A stretch of DNA of 12,760 bases from CAYUKK01 sp964445305 (GTDB lineage Bacteria; Acidobacteriota; Aminicenantia; Aminicenantales; UBA8522). The position numbers were made by a program, and so were the translations under genes. Numbering within the stretch: position 1 is the stretch's first letter; each line of letters begins with the position of its first letter. The DNA is taken from NCBI GenBank assembly GCA_964445305.1, contig CAYUKK010000121.1:1-12760 (forward strand), in the 5' to 3' direction. This document shows, piece after piece, positions 7,605-12,760 of the stretch. Below the pieces are notes generated by a model. It did no database searches. It had not been told where the DNA came from and worked only from the letters and a program-made list of their open reading frames with translations.

Positions 7605-7790
7605 CACAAATTGGGCACAAATTGGGGACAGTATATCCATTTACCCGATTTTCTCGATCAGAAATTAGTGTAATATGTAAGATGTCCCCATTTTTGCCCA
7701 TTTTTGCCCAAAGGATCAAAGGATAAAGCGTCCCCAATTTCTATAAGAAAATTAGGTAAATAGATAAGGCGTCCCCAATTTCCAATTTGG
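7605..7790. mobile_element. GGGGACAG composite repeat region C
   Basis: The left end (7608-7650) has TTGGGCACAAATTGGGGACAG, matching the extended left end of element A with one C/A change. Instead of one right end there are three GTCCCC copies, all in the same orientation, at 7684-7689, 7730-7735 and 7771-7776. The last is preceded by ATTAGGTAAATAGATAAGGC. Between them are TTTTTGCCCA repeated twice (7690-7710) and AAAGGAT repeated twice (7711-7725). This looks like one element with stacked or nested right ends, produced by repeated insertion or slippage. It begins about 10 bp after the ATPase stop codon and fills most of the space up to the fumarase promoter. Confidence 0.65.
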
Positions 7791-7794
7791 TTGC

Positions 7795-7823
7795 TTGACA
7801 CTATCTGGTCAGCGTCCTAAACT
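7795..7823 (+). promoter_or_regulatory. Probable promoter of the fumarase-porG operon
   Basis: A perfect -35 box TTGACA (7795-7800) is followed after 17 nt by TAAACT (7818-7823), four of six matches to the consensus. Transcription from about 7830 would give a 5' leader of about 67 nt before the GTG start. The box begins just after the last GTCCCC repeat. Confidence 0.5.
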
Positions 7824-7896
7824 AAAACGTCACTTTTTGCTAACATAGCACTGCTGTCACGGCTTTGCTACCTTAGCCCATCCGAGGAGGTATTTT

Positions 7897-8754
7897 GTGA
7901 AGGTCATAAAATTATCCGAAGTCAGGGACAGGATAAAGAACCTGGTCCAGGAAGCAAATTTCGAGCTCCAGGAGGATGTCCTCAAGGTGATCAAGGACAT
8001 GGCCGCCAAGGAAGAATCCCCCGCTGGCCAGGAAGTCTTTAACCAGATGCTCGAAAACGCTGAGATCGCCCGCCAGGAGAAGCTCGGGCTCTGTCAGGAC
8101 ACCGGCCTGGCCGTTTTCTTCGTCGAGCTGGGCGAAGATGTCAAGCTCGACAAGGACGACGGTCTCGGAAGCCTCCGGGAGGCCATCACCGAAGGAACCC
8201 GCCTCGGCTACAAGGAGGGCTATCTCCGCAAGTCGGTCGTCGAGGACCCCGTCCGCCGCAAGAACACCGGCGACAACACACCCGCCTACATCCACTGGGA
8301 GCTCGTTCCCGGCGACGCGTTTAAAGTGACGTTCATCGCCAAGGGCGGCGGCGCCGAGAACATGAGCGCCATCCGGATGTTCGCTCCCGCAGCTGGCCTC
8401 GAGGGGATTGAGGACTTCGTTGTCGAGACCGTCGACAAGGGAGGCTCCAACCCCTGTCCGCCCGTCATCGTCGGCGTCGGCGTTGGCGGCAACTTCGAGT
8501 ACTCGGCTCTCCTGGCGAAAAAGGCCCTGCTCCGGCGGCCACTCGGCTCCCACAACCCCGACCCCTTTTACGCCGACATGGAGCGCCGCCTCCTCGATAG
8601 GATAAACAAGCTGGGCATCGGGCCGCAGGGCATGGGCGGAAGAATCACCGCCCTGGCCGTCCACGTTGAAGCTTACCCCTGCCACATCGCCTCGATGCCA
8701 GCCGCCGTCAACATCCAGTGCCATTCCCACCGGGTGATGAGCTTCGAGCTTTGA
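7897..8754 (+). CDS. fumA: Class I fumarate hydratase, alpha subunit
   Basis: This 285-residue protein is the N-terminal-type subunit of the oxygen-sensitive, [4Fe-4S]-dependent fumarase/tartrate dehydratase family, which interconverts fumarate and malate. Likely cluster ligands are C66 (LCQDTG), C187 (SNPCPP) and C275 (NIQCHSHR). The motifs KGGGAENMS, PVIVGVGVGG and GPQGMGG are typical. The start is GTG, six bases after GAGGAGG (7884-7890). The enzyme needs a beta subunit of roughly 190 residues, often encoded next door, but none is present here: porG follows after 13 bp. The beta gene is presumably elsewhere. The tight spacing implies co-transcription with porG. A tartrate or other 2-hydroxy-acid dehydratase cannot be excluded, but fumarase is the commoner function. 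Confidence 0.88.
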   Translation: MKVIKLSEVRDRIKNLVQEANFELQEDVLKVIKDMAAKEESPAGQEVFNQMLENAEIARQEKLGLCQDTGLAVFFVELGEDVKLDKDDGLGSLREAITEGTRLGYKEGYLRKSVVEDPVRRKNTGDNTPAYIHWELVPGDAFKVTFIAKGGGAENMSAIRMFAPAAGLEGIEDFVVETVDKGGSNPCPPVIVGVGVGGNFEYSALLAKKALLRRPLGSHNPDPFYADMERRLLDRINKLGIGPQGMGGRITALAVHVEAYPCHIASMPAAVNIQCHSHRVMSFEL

Positions 8755-8767
8755 GCGGGGGCGGCTT

Positions 8768-9340
8768 ATGATAGAGATTCGCTTCCACGGTCGCGGCGGC
8801 CAGGGGACGGTCGTCGCCTCCAAAGTCCTTGCCGACGCCCTCGCCAAAGAAGGAAATTACGTCCAGGCTTACCCGGAGTTTGGCGTCGAGAGGCGGGGCG
8901 CACCCGTTTTCGCCTTCATCCGCATCGACGACAAGCCCATCTACGACAAAAGCCGCATTTATACACCCGACCATGTCGTCGTCGTCGACCCGACCCTCGT
9001 CGAGGCTATCGACGTCACCGAGGGACTCAAGGACGGCGGCATCATCATCATCAACAGCGATAAGAAACCAGAGGAATTCAAGTTCCCGAATCGGTTCAGG
9101 GTGGCCACGGTCCCAGCAACCGAGATTGCCGTCAAGCACAAGCTGGGCACGCTGGCCGCGCCCATCGTCAACACGGCCATCGTCGGCGCCGTCGTCAAAA
9201 TTCTAGACCTGACCAGGCTCGATTCCCTCCTCGAGGCCATCAAGGAGGGTGTGCCCATCAAGCCGGAGGCCAACGTCGCCGCCGCCCAAGAGGCCTACGA
9301 GCGAGCCGACAGGTTGCTGCAGGGAAAACGATATAAATAG
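8768..9340 (+). CDS. porG: Pyruvate:ferredoxin oxidoreductase, gamma subunit
   Basis: This is the 190-residue gamma subunit of a four-subunit 2-oxoacid:ferredoxin oxidoreductase. It starts IEIRFHGRGGQGTVVAS and has YPEFGVERRGAPVFAFIRI, both diagnostic of the family; this domain interacts with coenzyme A. The length is normal. The pyruvate assignment rests on the alpha and beta subunits downstream. It lies 13 bp after the fumarase alpha gene and is preceded by a weak G-rich ribosome site. Its stop codon (9338-9340) falls inside the first copy of a 14-bp tandem repeat. The next subunit gene starts only at 9758, although these genes are usually contiguous. Confidence 0.9.
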   Translation: MIEIRFHGRGGQGTVVASKVLADALAKEGNYVQAYPEFGVERRGAPVFAFIRIDDKPIYDKSRIYTPDHVVVVDPTLVEAIDVTEGLKDGGIIIINSDKKPEEFKFPNRFRVATVPATEIAVKHKLGTLAAPIVNTAIVGAVVKILDLTRLDSLLEAIKEGVPIKPEANVAAAQEAYERADRLLQGKRYK

Positions 9341-9374
9341 CATTTTATAAATAGCGTTGTATAAATAGCGTTGA
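9333..9374 (+). repeat. 14-bp tandem repeat, three copies, across the porG stop
   Basis: The unit ATAAATAGCGTTGT occurs at 9347-9360. Close variants are at 9333-9346 (ATAAATAGCATTTT) and 9361-9374 (ATAAATAGCGTTGA). The first copy contains the porG stop codon TAG, so the array probably grew outward from the end of the gene. Confidence 0.8.
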
Positions 9375-9390
9375 ATGAAGATATTAAGGT

Positions 9391-9410
9391 ATCATGGACG
9401 ATCATGGACG
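9391..9410 (+). repeat. 10-bp direct repeat ATCATGGACG, two copies
   Basis: ATCATGGACG is repeated twice in tandem. The degenerate related words TTTGGATGG and CTGGACGATG follow. This belongs to the same repeat-rich spacer as the arrays on either side. Confidence 0.6.
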
Positions 9411-9540
9411 GTTTGGATGGCCTGGACGATGAGGTCGCACGGGGGGAGAGATTCGAAGGGCCTGTTTAGACGGTGCGGACGGTAAAATAATGCGGATGGA
9501 ATACCAAGTACGACGGTATTGATATTGCGGATGCTACAGA

Positions 9541-9570
9541 TAGGAGGATAGAGGAGGATAGAGGAGGATA
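9541..9570 (+). repeat. 10-bp tandem repeat GAGGAGGATA, three copies
   Basis: Two exact copies (9551-9560 and 9561-9570) are preceded by a copy with one mismatch (9541-9550). The strand is purine-rich. The unit is unrelated to its neighbouring arrays in sequence and length. Confidence 0.8.
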
Positions 9571-9580
9571 GGTTGGCAAT

Positions 9581-9616
9581 TCGGATGGCTCGGATGGCTC
9601 GGATGGCTCAGATGGC
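9581..9616 (+). repeat. 9-bp tandem repeat TCGGATGGC, four copies
   Basis: Three exact copies (9581-9589, 9590-9598, 9599-9607) are followed by TCAGATGGC (9608-9616). A period of 9 would encode a three-residue repeat, but no supported reading frame crosses it. Confidence 0.85.
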
Positions 9617-9643
9617 AGGTCAGGCGAGATGGAAGGGATGACC

Positions 9644-9673
9644 CTGGCAGATAATTTATTATTCCGATATAAT
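9644..9673 (+). promoter_or_regulatory. Possible promoter of porD-porA-porB
   Basis: A perfect -10 box TATAAT (9668-9673) lies 18 nt after CTGGCA (9644-9649), four of six matches to TTGACA. It sits in an AT-rich stretch at the end of the tandem-repeat spacer, about 85 bp before porD. If real, it gives the last three subunits their own transcript, separate from fumarase-porG. Apart from this and the four arrays, I see nothing in 9341-9757. Confidence 0.4.
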
Positions 9674-9757
9674 ATATAGTAATAATAGTGATTATCGCGC
9701 AAGCATTCTTCCGTCAGCTGTTGCCCCTCCATTTTATTTGTCGGGAAAGGGACGAAG

Positions 9758-10072
9758 ATGAATCAAAAACAACAAAAACAAAAGAAAAAAGCCGCCAAAA
9801 TCATCTTTGAATCGGAGAAGGACGTCCCCCTGATGCCGATGTCGGTCGGGTCGATGCTCTTCAACAAGACGGGCGCCTGGCGCAACATCCGCCCCGAGAT
9901 TAACCTGGCTGAATGCATCCAGTGCGGCATCTGCTGGAAGTTCTGCCCGGACGTGGCCATTTTCATCGAAAATGAGTTTCCGGTCATCAACTACGACTAC
10001 TGCAAGGGCTGCGGCATCTGCGCCGAGGAATGCCCGACCAAGTGCATCGCCATGGTGGAGGAACGGAAATGA
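9758..10072 (+). CDS. porD: Pyruvate:ferredoxin oxidoreductase, delta subunit
   Basis: This 104-residue ferredoxin-like subunit carries electrons from the catalytic subunits to external ferredoxin. It has two [4Fe-4S] motifs of the C-x2-C-x2-C-x3-CP type: C53, C56, C59, C63 (CIQCGICWKFCP) and C82, C85, C88, C92 (CKGCGICAEECP). The N-terminal 14 residues are Lys/Gln-rich and AAA/CAA-rich, then the family sequence begins. The start follows AAAGGGACG. The end overlaps porA in an ATGA junction, indicating translational coupling. The order delta-alpha-beta matches the usual four-subunit arrangement. Confidence 0.92.
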   Translation: MNQKQQKQKKKAAKIIFESEKDVPLMPMSVGSMLFNKTGAWRNIRPEINLAECIQCGICWKFCPDVAIFIENEFPVINYDYCKGCGICAEECPTKCIAMVEERK

Positions 10073-11223
10073 AGAAAGTCATCATGGGAAATCATGCCCT
10101 CTCCTGGGGCGCCCAGCTCAGCCGCGCCCAGGTTATTGCTGCCTACCCCATCACGCCGCAGACCCAGGTCGTCGAGCTCCTATCGGAGATGTGCGCCTCG
10201 GGCGAGCTCAACGCCAAGTTCATCAAGGTCGAATCCGAGCACTCGGCCATGGCGGCGTGCATTGGGGCCTCGCTCGCCGGCGCGCGCACCTTCACGGCGA
10301 CCTCGGCCCAGGGGCTAACCTTGATGCACGAGCTTCTCCACTGGGCCTCGGGCGGCCGGATGCCAGTCGTCATGGGGAATATCAACCGGGCCATGGCGCC
10401 TGGCTGGAGCATCTGGACCGACCAGAATGATAGCCTCTCCCAGCGCGACACGGGCTGGATTCAGTTTTACTGTGCCTCGAACCAGGAGGTTCTGGACACC
10501 GTTATCCAGGCGTTCAAGGTTTCGGAAGCTCTCCTCATCCCGAGTATGGTTATTCTCGACGCCTTCGCCCTCTCCCACACCTACGAAGTCGTTGACATCC
10601 CCGACCAGACAACGGTCGATGATTACCTCCCGCCTTTCAACCCGCCGGTTCGGCTCACCCCGTCTGAGCCCCACGCCTTCGGCGGCCTGACCTCGCCCGA
10701 ACATTACTTTGAGCTCCGCTACAAGCTCCAGAAGGACATGGAGAAGGTGCCGGCCCTGATTGAGGAGACGGGCCGCGAGTATGAGAGGCTTTTTGGCCGC
10801 TACCTTGGCCAGGTCGAGGATTACCGGTGCGACGACGCTGAGCTCATCCTTGTCTCTTCGGGGACGGCCGGCTACACGGCCCGCGTCGCCGTCGACGAGC
10901 TCCGCGACGCGGGAATCAAAGCTGGGAACTTGCGGATCAAGCTTTTCCGCCCGTTCCCTTTCGAGAGAGTGCGCCATATTCTCGGCCAAGCGAAGAAAGT
11001 GGCTGTCGTCGACCGAAACATCTCCTACGGCCATCACGGCATCTTCTACCAGGAAGTCAAATCGGCCCTTTATGGTCATGACAGTCACATCCCCGTTTTC
11101 GGGTTCATCACCGGGCTCGGTGGCCGGGATGTCACGCCGGAAACCTTCAAGGAGATTGCGGAGGCGGCCCTGGCCAGAGATAAAGCGGACGAAGACATCA
11201 TCTGGATAGGAGTGAAGAGATGA
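10069..11223 (+). CDS. porA: Pyruvate:ferredoxin oxidoreductase, alpha subunit
   Basis: This 384-residue alpha subunit provides the pyrimidine-binding part of the thiamine pyrophosphate site. With coenzyme A and ferredoxin, the complex converts pyruvate to acetyl-CoA and CO2. Diagnostic sequence includes IAAYPITPQT (23-32), KVESEHSAM, ATSAQGL, WTDQNDSLSQRDTGW and a C-terminal domain with GHHGIFYQEV. I choose the ATG at 10069 because it overlaps the porD stop as ATGA and follows GGAGG (10057-10061) at 7-nt spacing. An upstream ATG at 10030 would add 13 residues that lie inside porD and are not family-like. The gene ends in another ATGA overlap with porB. The DNA strand opposite this gene is also open for over 1 kb, but that is a composition effect. 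Confidence 0.93.
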   Translation: MKKVIMGNHALSWGAQLSRAQVIAAYPITPQTQVVELLSEMCASGELNAKFIKVESEHSAMAACIGASLAGARTFTATSAQGLTLMHELLHWASGGRMPVVMGNINRAMAPGWSIWTDQNDSLSQRDTGWIQFYCASNQEVLDTVIQAFKVSEALLIPSMVILDAFALSHTYEVVDIPDQTTVDDYLPPFNPPVRLTPSEPHAFGGLTSPEHYFELRYKLQKDMEKVPALIEETGREYERLFGRYLGQVEDYRCDDAELILVSSGTAGYTARVAVDELRDAGIKAGNLRIKLFRPFPFERVRHILGQAKKVAVVDRNISYGHHGIFYQEVKSALYGHDSHIPVFGFITGLGGRDVTPETFKEIAEAALARDKADEDIIWIGVKR

Positions 11224-12293
11224 AAGGCGAAGCCCCGAAACAGGAACTGGAACAGAACCAGGAACACGAAAAATTGGCGAGAGAGAAGGAGAGAGGAAGG
11301 AAGGAGAGGGAAGAAAGGGAGAAGAGCGAGGAGTGGAGGGTGAGGAAAGAGAAAGAGAATAGGGAAACAAAGGAAGGAAAGCAAGAGACGAGCGATAAAA
11401 AAGAAAAGAAGATGAAGCTGAGCCTTCCGCCCGAGGAGTTGATGGGCTCCGGCCACCTCGCTTGCCAGGGCTGCGGCGCCACTCTGGCCATGCGCTATGT
11501 CCTCAAGGCCCTCGGCCAAAAAACGGCCCTGTGCATCCCCGCTTGCTGCTGGTCTGTCATCGACGGGCCCTTCCCCTACTCCAGCCTCGATGTCCCCATC
11601 TTCCACTGCGCTTTTGAGACGGCGGCGGCGTCAGCGGCCGGGCTCAAGGCCGGCCTCGAGATGGTCGGCGACACCGAAACGACTGTCGTCGCCTGGGCAG
11701 GGGACGGCGGCACCTTCGACATCGGCATCCAGGCATTGAGCGGCGCGGCCGAGCGCAACGACGACATCCTCTACATCTGCTACGACAACGAAGCCTACAT
11801 GAACACCGGCATCCAGCGCTCGAGCGCCACCCCCTACGGCGCCTGGACGACGACGACGCCCGTCAAGCATTTCAAGAAGAGGCCGAAAAAGGATATCGAC
11901 GCCATCATGGCTGCCCACCGCATCCCCTACCTGGCCACGGCGAGCATCGGCTATCCGGAAGACCTCTACAAGAAGGCGAAGAAGGCCAAGGAAGTCAAGG
12001 GGACGCGGTTCCTGCACATTTATGCGCCGTGCCCGTCAGGCTGGAAAAGCCGGCCCGAGGACACGGTCAAGCTGGCCCGGATGGTCGTTCAGAACTGCAT
12101 CTTTCCCCTCTATGAAGTCGAATTCGGCGAAAAATACACGATCAACATCCGGCCGCGCGAGAAGAAGCCCATCGACGACTATCTGAGGCTCCAGGGTCGT
12201 TTCCACCACCTCACCGAAGAGCACATCAGGATGATGCAGGAGGAAGTCGACCGCAACTGGGAGCGCCTGCTCCGCCGCGCCGAAGCGTCATAA
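11220..12293 (+). CDS. porB: Pyruvate:ferredoxin oxidoreductase, beta subunit
   Basis: This is the catalytic, thiamine pyrophosphate-binding beta subunit. It has GHLACQGCGA with C82 and C85, PACCW (C109/C110) and APCPSGW (C271), which together supply the four usual ligands of a [4Fe-4S] cluster. The cofactor motif is AGDGGTFDIG, with YDNEAYMNTGIQRS downstream, a signature typical of pyruvate-type enzymes. The ATG at 11220 overlaps the porA stop and follows AGGAG, so I keep it. It gives a 357-residue protein with an unusual N-terminal extension: residues 1-64 are almost wholly Lys/Glu/Arg/Gln. The conserved domain starts around M65 (ATG at 11412), where the ribosome site is weaker. Family members normally begin close to that point. 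Confidence 0.93.
   Translation: MKGEAPKQELEQNQEHEKLAREKERGRKEREEREKSEEWRVRKEKENRETKEGKQETSDKKEKKMKLSLPPEELMGSGHLACQGCGATLAMRYVLKALGQKTALCIPACCWSVIDGPFPYSSLDVPIFHCAFETAAASAAGLKAGLEMVGDTETTVVAWAGDGGTFDIGIQALSGAAERNDDILYICYDNEAYMNTGIQRSSATPYGAWTTTTPVKHFKKRPKKDIDAIMAAHRIPYLATASIGYPEDLYKKAKKAKEVKGTRFLHIYAPCPSGWKSRPEDTVKLARMVVQNCIFPLYEVEFGEKYTINIRPREKKPIDDYLRLQGRFHHLTEEHIRMMQEEVDRNWERLLRRAEAS
11278..11411 (+). repeat. Purine-rich low-complexity tract in porB
   Basis: Nearly every base from about 11278 to 11411 is A or G on the + strand, with only scattered C and T. An unbroken purine run reaches to about 11324. It encodes the charged extension at the PorB N-terminus. Such homopurine tracts can form triplex structures or expand by slippage. 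The flanking coding sequence is of normal composition. Confidence 0.7.
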
Positions 12294-12301
12294 CAGGGCG
12301 C

Positions 12302-12320
12302 CGGGTTGTCCCCGTTTTTT
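12302..12320 (+). terminator. Weak rho-independent terminator after porB
   Basis: A four-pair stem CGGG / CCCG (12302-12305 with 12311-12314, five-base loop) is directly followed by six T's and more T-rich sequence. It lies eight bases after the porB stop. The stem is short, so termination may be partial. Confidence 0.45.
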
Positions 12321-12335
12321 CTTTCTCCGACGCAC

Positions 12336-12379
12336 GTATTTTTCAGAATGATAAACGGTTTTCGACGAGAAGAATTTTA
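12336..12379. repeat. Diverged copy 2 of an intergenic repeat
   Basis: CAGAATGATAAAC, TTCG and ACGAGAA appear in the same order as at 21-64. The copies differ by several substitutions and small indels. It ends five bases before the -35 box of the next promoter. Confidence 0.35.
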
Positions 12380-12383
12380 CAGG

Positions 12384-12412
12384 TTGCAAAAATTTCCTAT
12401 TATTCCTATAAT
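12384..12412 (+). promoter_or_regulatory. Sigma70-like promoter reading into the structured region
   Basis: TTGCAA (12384-12389, four of six matches) and a perfect TATAAT (12407-12412) are separated by exactly 17 nt. Transcription would start near 12419. No protein family is recognisable downstream, so the product is probably RNA. Confidence 0.6.
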
Positions 12413-12484
12413 TTAACTATGAAATATGGATTGCCCCTCTCGTCCCTTGGCTGCGTTCGCTTTATCCTGGCACGGCGGGAGCGG

Positions 12485-12560
12485 GATTCTCTAGGGCTGA
12501 AACCTTTGAACTCGAGCCAGGCGTGCCATGCCCTGCCGCCTATGGGCTCGACCCAGAATC
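12485..12560 (+). other. Long hairpin structure upstream of the omega RNA candidate
   Basis: An outer stem GATTCT / AGAATC (12485-12490 with 12555-12560) encloses a strong inner stem. The inner arms are TCGAGCCAGGCG (12512-12523) and CGCCT plus GGCTCGA (12537-12541 and 12545-12551), giving 12 pairs with a three-base bulge and a 13-nt loop. It lies between the promoter at 12384 and the possible guide at 12566. I do not recognise the family. Confidence 0.55.
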
Positions 12561-12565
12561 ATGCG

Positions 12566-12708
12566 TCGAGTGAAAGGACACGGCTCTCGATTGTGCAAAA
12601 TAAGAGCCATAGGCTGACACCCGATGGGTGGCGTGGTTCGGGGGCCGACCTTACCCGAGACGCTGACCATTGTTCCCCTCCTAATTCCCTAGGAGGGGTA
12701 GGGGAGGT
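12566..12708 (+). ncRNA. Candidate omega RNA (HEARO family, IscB/IsrB-type)
   Basis: The order of parts matches what I recall of IscB omega RNAs such as that of OgeuIscB. First is a possible 16-nt guide (12566-12581). A stem follows, GGCTCT / AGAGCC (12582-12587 with 12603-12608), then AGGCTGACAC (12611-12620), where the known RNA has CAGGCTGAGACA. Next come a hairpin CACCC-GAT-GGGTG (12618-12630) and a bulged 10-pair stem (12631-12642 with 12654-12663, one wobble pair). The last part is CCCCTCCT / AGGAGGGG (12675-12698). These RNAs guide a nickase or nuclease of IS200/IS605-type elements to DNA. No such protein gene is present before 12760, so this is stand-alone or the left end of a longer element. 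The guide boundary and 3' end are inferred. Confidence 0.6.
12675..12698. repeat. Palindrome CCCCTCCT / AGGAGGGG
   Basis: An eight-pair perfect inverted repeat with an eight-base loop is followed by TAGGGGAGG. It may be the last hairpin of the candidate omega RNA, or a copy of the short CCCCTCC/GGAGGGG palindromes dispersed in many bacterial genomes. No T-run follows on the + strand. On the minus strand the A/T-rich 12709-12722 stretch precedes it, so it is not a terminator in either direction. Confidence 0.6.
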
Positions 12709-12760
12709 TAATATATAAAAAACAAAGCTTTCGATAGCGCCTCGGAACGCCGACCCGAGC

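Noticed and set aside
9541..9616. Possible CRISPR array
   Set aside because: The units are 9-10 bp and strictly tandem, with no spacers. They are ordinary short tandem repeats.
10315..11370. A long open frame on the minus strand opposite porA
   Set aside because: The product resembles no family I know. The + strand encodes a textbook PorA, so this is an antisense shadow of GC-rich coding sequence.
12631..12663. tRNA or group II intron domain suggested by GGTTCG and the neighbouring stems
   Set aside because: There is no cloverleaf, no T-loop consensus beyond GGTTCG, and no domain V-like hairpin. The omega RNA layout fits the surrounding stems better.
12419..12718. A 99-codon open frame on the + strand
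   Set aside because: It has no ribosome site, no recognisable family and a composition unlike the genes here. It runs straight through the strong hairpins and the omega RNA candidate, so RNA is the better explanation.

Overview
The window looks like chromosomal DNA of an anaerobic, Gram-negative bacterium. It encodes a TonB-type periplasmic energy transducer (implying an outer membrane) and the oxygen-sensitive iron-sulfur enzymes pyruvate:ferredoxin oxidoreductase and class I fumarase. No marker gene fixes the phylum, so I give no taxon. All genes I support are on the + strand. The metabolic genes are GC-rich, while the spaces between them are AT-rich or repetitive.

Layout: (1) 1-1123, a sigma70-like promoter and a TPR/TonB protein. 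(2) 1126-1342, a small element with long inverted ends built on GGGGACAGTTTA / TAAACTGTCCCC. (3) 1396-3691, thiC (thiamine pyrimidine synthesis) overlapping an endonuclease IV-like TIM-barrel gene. (4) 3694-3977, a second GGGGACAG element. (5) 3989-5413, an aldehyde dehydrogenase. (6) 5421-6078, an AT-rich, frameshifted methyltransferase remnant. (7) 6099-7596, a promoter, a symmetric four-copy TGGCCA element and an AAA ATPase/DUF4143-like gene. (8) 7605-7790, a third, composite GGGGACAG region. (9) 7795-12293, an energy-metabolism block: fumarase alpha, then the four pyruvate:ferredoxin oxidoreductase subunits in the order gamma, delta, alpha, beta, split after gamma by about 400 bp of short tandem repeats. 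(10) 12294-12760, a non-coding but strongly structured region with its own promoter.

The most interesting part is the right end. At 12566-12708 the sequence has the architecture I know from IscB/IsrB omega RNAs (the HEARO RNA family): a possible 16-nt guide, a GGCTCT...AGAGCC stem, then AGGCTGACAC and further hairpins. No IscB/IsrB gene lies inside the window, so this is either a stand-alone RNA or the left end of an element continuing past 12760.

Pyruvate:ferredoxin oxidoreductase oxidises pyruvate to acetyl-CoA and reduces ferredoxin. Fumarase interconverts fumarate and malate. Their co-location suggests a shared role in anaerobic carbon and electron flow. The fumarase beta subunit is not in the window.
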